Assembly: GCF_000235425.2 (NCBI RefSeq)
Contig: NZ_KI912266.1
Location: forward strand, 7,308,720 to 7,372,719
Reading direction: 5' to 3'
DNA: 64,000 nt
Source of the DNA: Pseudofrankia saprophytica
GTDB lineage: Bacteria; Actinomycetota; Actinomycetes; Frankiales; Frankiaceae
The position numbers and the translations under genes are program-made. Each line of letters opens with the position of its first letter. Position 1 is the first letter of the stretch. The notes beneath the pieces were generated by a model that ran no database searches, was not told the origin of the DNA, and saw only the letters and a program-made list of their open reading frames with translations. Shown here one piece after another: positions 61,203 through 64,000 of this stretch.

Positions 61203-62164
61203 CAATCTCGAAGGTCGGCGGCGATCTGGGCGTAGACCTCGCGGGTGCGGCGCTTGGAGGCCACCAGCTCGTCGCGGTTGTCGCCGATCGGCAGGAGGCG
61301 CGCCGAGAGGTCGGTGACGCCGGCGTCGAGGAACTGCCTGATCCTGGCGGCGATCATCTCCTCGTCACCGACAGCCGCGAGGTCGCCGACGCCGGTGGCG
61401 TCGCCCTGGTCGAGCAGCCGCTGGTAGTTCGGGGAGACCTCGGCCTCGCCGAGGATCCGGTTGGCGCGCGCCTTGGCCTCGTCGACCTGGTCCGGCTGGC
61501 ACAGGCACATCGGAATGCCCGCGACGATCCGAGGCGCCGGCCGCCCGGCCTCCTCGGCTGCCTTGGTGATCCGCGGCGCGATGTGCTCGCCGATGGCGCG
61601 CTCGTCGGCCAGCCACAGCACGGTGCCGTCCGCCTTCTCGCCGGCGATGCGCAGCATCACCGGGCCGAGGGCGGCGACCAGCACCGGCAGCGGCGCGACC
61701 GGGGTGAGGCCGAGCGGGTTGTGCACCGTGAAGGTGTCGTTCTCGACGTCGGCGCCCCCGGTGCCCGCCAGGGCGGCGTTCAGCACCTCGAGGTAGTCGC
61801 GGGTGAACGCGGCCGGCTTGTCGTAGGGCAGGCCGAGCATGTCCTTGACGATCCAGTGGTGCGACGGCCCGACGCCGAGCGCCAGCCGGCCGTTCGTCGC
61901 GGCGTGCGCCGACATCGCGGACCGCGCCAGCGCGATCGGGTGCTGCGGCTGCAGCGGGACCACCGCGGTCCCCAACTCGATGCGCTCGGTCACCGTGCCC
62001 ATGAGCGCGACGGTGATCAGCGCGTCGAAGTCCGTCGGGACCTGGGGAATCCAGGCGGTGTCCATCCCGGCGCCCTCGGCCCAGCGCACGTCGTCGAGCA
62101 TCCGCGCGACCTTGCGCGCGGAGTCCCCGCGCTCGGGCCCGATCATCACGCCGAACCGCGCCAT
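61202..62164 (-). CDS. LLM-class (F420-type) oxidoreductase
   Basis: TIM-barrel luciferase-like monooxygenase family, 320 aa; many actinobacterial members use cofactor F420. MARFGVMIGPERGDSARKV start, AEGAGMDTAWIPQ, and LALGVGPSHHWIVKDMLGLPYD are characteristic. Reaction could be a Baeyer-Villiger or dehydrogenation step on a CoA ester or ketone. ATG 62164 has AGGTGG upstream and is preferred to GTG 62173. It is followed by the CoA-transferase with a TGATG overlap. Confidence 0.87.
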   Translation of the reverse strand: MARFGVMIGPERGDSARKVARMLDDVRWAEGAGMDTAWIPQVPTDFDALITVALMGTVTERIELGTAVVPLQPQHPIALARSAMSAHAATNGRLALGVGPSHHWIVKDMLGLPYDKPAAFTRDYLEVLNAALAGTGGADVENDTFTVHNPLGLTPVAPLPVLVAALGPVMLRIAGEKADGTVLWLADERAIGEHIAPRITKAAEEAGRPAPRIVAGIPMCLCQPDQVDEAKARANRILGEAEVSPNYQRLLDQGDATGVGDLAAVGDEEMIAARIRQFLDAGVTDLSARLLPIGDNRDELVASKRRTREVYAQIAADLRD

Positions 62165-62193
62165 CTTCTCCACCTAACTCTTCAGTGCGACGG

Positions 62194-63699
62194 TCAACGC
62201 AGCTGGTCCTTCATGACCTTGCCCGTCGCGTTCAGCGGAAGGGCGTCGAGGAACTCGACGAAACGCGGCGCCTTGAACCCGGCCATCCGCTCCTTGGACC
62301 AGGACATGACCTCCTCGGCGGTCACCTCGGCGCCCGCGCGCCGGACGATGAACGCCTTGCACACCTCGCCGAGGCGCGCGTCGGGCACGCCGATGACGGC
62401 GGCCTGAGCCACGGCCGGGTGCTCCAGAAGGTATCCCTCGATCTCGGCGGGATAGGCGTTGAAACCGCCGACGATGAACATGTCCTTCTTGCGGCCGACG
62501 ATCTTCAGGTAGCCACGCTCGTCGAGCGAGCCGAGGTCGCCGGTGTGCAGCCAGCCGTCGGCATCGACGGTCTCGGCGGTGGCCAACGGGTCGTCGAAGT
62601 AGCCCTGCATGACGCTGTAGCCGCGGATGAGCACCTCGCCGTCACCGGCGACCGCGACCTCGATCCCGTCGCAGGGCGCGCCGACGGTCGTCGCGATCGA
62701 CTCGAACGAGTCGCCGGGACGCGACGCCGTCGCGGTGCCGGCCTCGGTGAGGCCGTAGCCGGTCATGATGTGCTGGAACGGCAGCTCGGCCTTCATCCGG
62801 CGGATGAGCTCCACCGGGATGTCGGCCGAGCCGGTGACCGCGCAGCGCAGGGATGACAGGTCGTGCTTGCCGCCGGCCTCGAGCAGCGAGTGGTAGATGG
62901 TCGGCGCGCCGGGGAGCATCGTGATCTTCTCCCGCTCGACCAGCTCGCCGACCTTGTCCACATCGAAGACGGCGAGCGGCAGGATCGTCGCGCCACGAAT
63001 GAGTGACGCGACAAGCCCTGCCTTGTAGCCGAACGTGTGGAAGAACGGGTTGACGATCAGGTACCGGTCACCCTCGCGCAGATCCGCCTGGTAGCACCAC
63101 TCGGAATACAGCCGCAGCGTCTGCCGGTGGTTCATCGTCACGCCCTTGGGGCGCCCGGTCGTGCCGGACGTGAAGATGATGTCGGCGATGTCGCCGCCGT
63201 CGACCTCCCGCTCGAACGGCGAGCCGCTCGCGAGGAAGTCCGACTTCAGGTCGAGGTTCGTGACCCCGTCCGGGACCTCGTAGTCGATACCGAGGAAGCC
63301 GGGCTGGGTGAGCACCGCCTTGGCCCCGCTGCGCACGATGATGTCGGCGGCCTCGGCCGCCTTGTAGCGGGTGTTGACGGGAACCAGGACACCGCCGGCG
63401 GTCAGCAGCCCGAAGGCCGCGATCGCCCACTCGGCCGAGTTCGGCGCCCAGATAGCCACCCGGTCGCCCTTGCCGACGCCCAGCGCGGCGAACGCGCCGG
63501 CGGCCCGGCGGACCCGCTCGACCAGCTCGACGTAGGTCAGGCGCAGGTCACCGTCGACGAGCGCCTCGGCGTCGCCGAACCGCTCCGCGGTACTCGCCAC
63601 CATCCGCGGGATGGTGTCCCACGGCAGCCCCGTGAACGTCGCGCTCTCGGTGCTCCCGGCAATGGTCAAGTCCCCGGCAACCCGGAGGTTCTCTGTCAC
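62194..63699 (-). CDS. Acyl-CoA synthetase, FadD3-like
   Basis: 501-aa AMP-binding ligase. P-loop FTSGTTGRPKG, GYGLTEAGT, TGDLGSLDERGY, KDMFIVGGFNAYPAEIE, C-terminal NATGKVMK with the catalytic Lys. Length and these motifs resemble actinobacterial FadD3, which activates the steroid C/D-ring propionate (HIP) in cholesterol breakdown; that link is suggestive only. GTG start at 63699. The LLM gene follows 29 bases later, then the CoA-transferase, one operon. Confidence 0.87.
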   Translation of the reverse strand: MTENLRVAGDLTIAGSTESATFTGLPWDTIPRMVASTAERFGDAEALVDGDLRLTYVELVERVRRAAGAFAALGVGKGDRVAIWAPNSAEWAIAAFGLLTAGGVLVPVNTRYKAAEAADIIVRSGAKAVLTQPGFLGIDYEVPDGVTNLDLKSDFLASGSPFEREVDGGDIADIIFTSGTTGRPKGVTMNHRQTLRLYSEWCYQADLREGDRYLIVNPFFHTFGYKAGLVASLIRGATILPLAVFDVDKVGELVEREKITMLPGAPTIYHSLLEAGGKHDLSSLRCAVTGSADIPVELIRRMKAELPFQHIMTGYGLTEAGTATASRPGDSFESIATTVGAPCDGIEVAVAGDGEVLIRGYSVMQGYFDDPLATAETVDADGWLHTGDLGSLDERGYLKIVGRKKDMFIVGGFNAYPAEIEGYLLEHPAVAQAAVIGVPDARLGEVCKAFIVRRAGAEVTAEEVMSWSKERMAGFKAPRFVEFLDALPLNATGKVMKDQLR

Positions 63700-63761
63700 C
63701 TCGACGTCCTCGTCATTCGGTGTCCGAACTGCTCGGTGTCCTGATCCGCCCCGCGCGGCGC

Positions 63762-64000
63762 TCAGCCGTCGATCAGCTTGGCGAGGTTGCCGCCCATGAC
63801 CTTGAACTTGTCATCCTCGCTGAGGTCTCCCAGCTCGCTGACATGGGTCACCGGGTCGCCAAGGCCCTCGGGGTGCGGGTAGTCCGAGCCGAACAGGATC
63901 CGCTCGATGCCGAGCAGCTCGCCGAGGTCCGCGTAGCTCTCCTCCCAGAAGGGAGAGATGTTGATGTTGCGGCGCATGACGTCGATCGGGTGCTCGTCGA
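63762..64000 (-). CDS. Amidohydrolase (Amidohydrolase_2 family), 5' end cut by window edge
   Basis: Only the last 78 codons are visible. VMRRNINISPFWEES, LLGIERILFGSDYPHPEGL and the final GGNLAKLIDG match metal-dependent TIM-barrel hydrolases and decarboxylases of the ACMSD-like group common in actinobacterial lipid and steroid islands; the Asp of GSDYPH is the last metal ligand. It ends 62 bases before the FadD3-like gene and is probably in the same operon. Confidence 0.85.
   Translation of the reverse strand, partial: DEHPIDVMRRNINISPFWEESYADLGELLGIERILFGSDYPHPEGLGDPVTHVSELGDLSEDDKFKVMGGNLAKLIDG

Overview
The window is very GC-rich (third codon positions almost all G or C), with tightly packed genes, many GTG and TTG starts and four-base stop/start overlaps. 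Gene content is that of a soil or plant-associated filamentous actinobacterium: many acyl-CoA dehydrogenases (ACADs), acyl-CoA ligases, an F420-type LLM oxidoreductase, a 3-ketosteroid-hydroxylase-type reductase, TetR regulators and DUF2889/DUF2784 proteins. A Frankia or Pseudofrankia relative is my best guess, by inference only. I saw no rRNA, tRNA, CRISPR array, transposase or phage gene. 55 protein genes are listed; the first and last are cut by the window edges.

Layout. (1) 1-4315, minus: an aromatic meta-cleavage operon with FAD hydroxylase, C-C hydrolase, 2-oxopent-4-enoate hydratase and acylating acetaldehyde dehydrogenase. (2) 4683-11824, plus: acyl-CoA ligase, an ACAD pair, then an ACAD, an aminoglycoside-phosphotransferase-like (APH) kinase and an SDR. 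This resembles the levulinate (Lva) route and mammalian ACAD10/ACAD11, which remove a 4-hydroxyl by phosphorylation. (3) 11852-15701: SnoaL-like protein, SDR and a second ACAD pair. (4) 15790-22092: MFS exporter divergent from an operon of TetR regulator, Zn-type alcohol dehydrogenase, VOC protein, alpha/beta hydrolase and DUF2889 protein. (5) 22212-25541: a second ACAD + APH kinase module with a quinone oxidoreductase.

(6) 25960-33676: five tandem paralogous substrate-binding lipoproteins with no permease or ATPase gene nearby. (7) 33709-37704: TetR gene divergent from a duplicate of the first ACAD pair, then an enoyl-CoA hydratase. (8) 37848-42227: DUF2784 membrane protein whose frame runs on, antisense, into an S33-type hydrolase lacking its expected catalytic residues, then a NarL-type two-component system. 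(9) 42423-46207, minus: amidohydrolase, SnoaL-like protein and ACAD pair. (10) 46684-49493: aldehyde dehydrogenase, carboxymuconolactone-decarboxylase-like protein and hydroxyisobutyrate-dehydrogenase-like protein. (11) 49713-52654: two tandem paralogous membrane proteins of unknown function. (12) 52734-56792, minus: ACAD, enoyl-CoA hydratase and ACAD pair. (13) 57217-64000: acyl-CoA ligase, KshB-like reductase, class III CoA-transferase, LLM oxidoreductase, FadD3-like ligase and the end of an amidohydrolase.

Together the genes look like a catabolic island for activating carboxylic acids, cyclic or branched (steroid, terpenoid or aromatic side chain), as CoA esters and shortening them. Thirteen ACAD genes, ten of them in five adjacent pairs, fit the heteromeric ACADs known from actinobacterial steroid breakdown. 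The most unusual elements are the orphan binding-protein array, the two ACAD-kinase modules, a shared 15-bp operator-like dyad at four promoters, two enzymes that lack expected catalytic or metal-binding residues, and several palindromic repeat families, one of them inside coding sequence.
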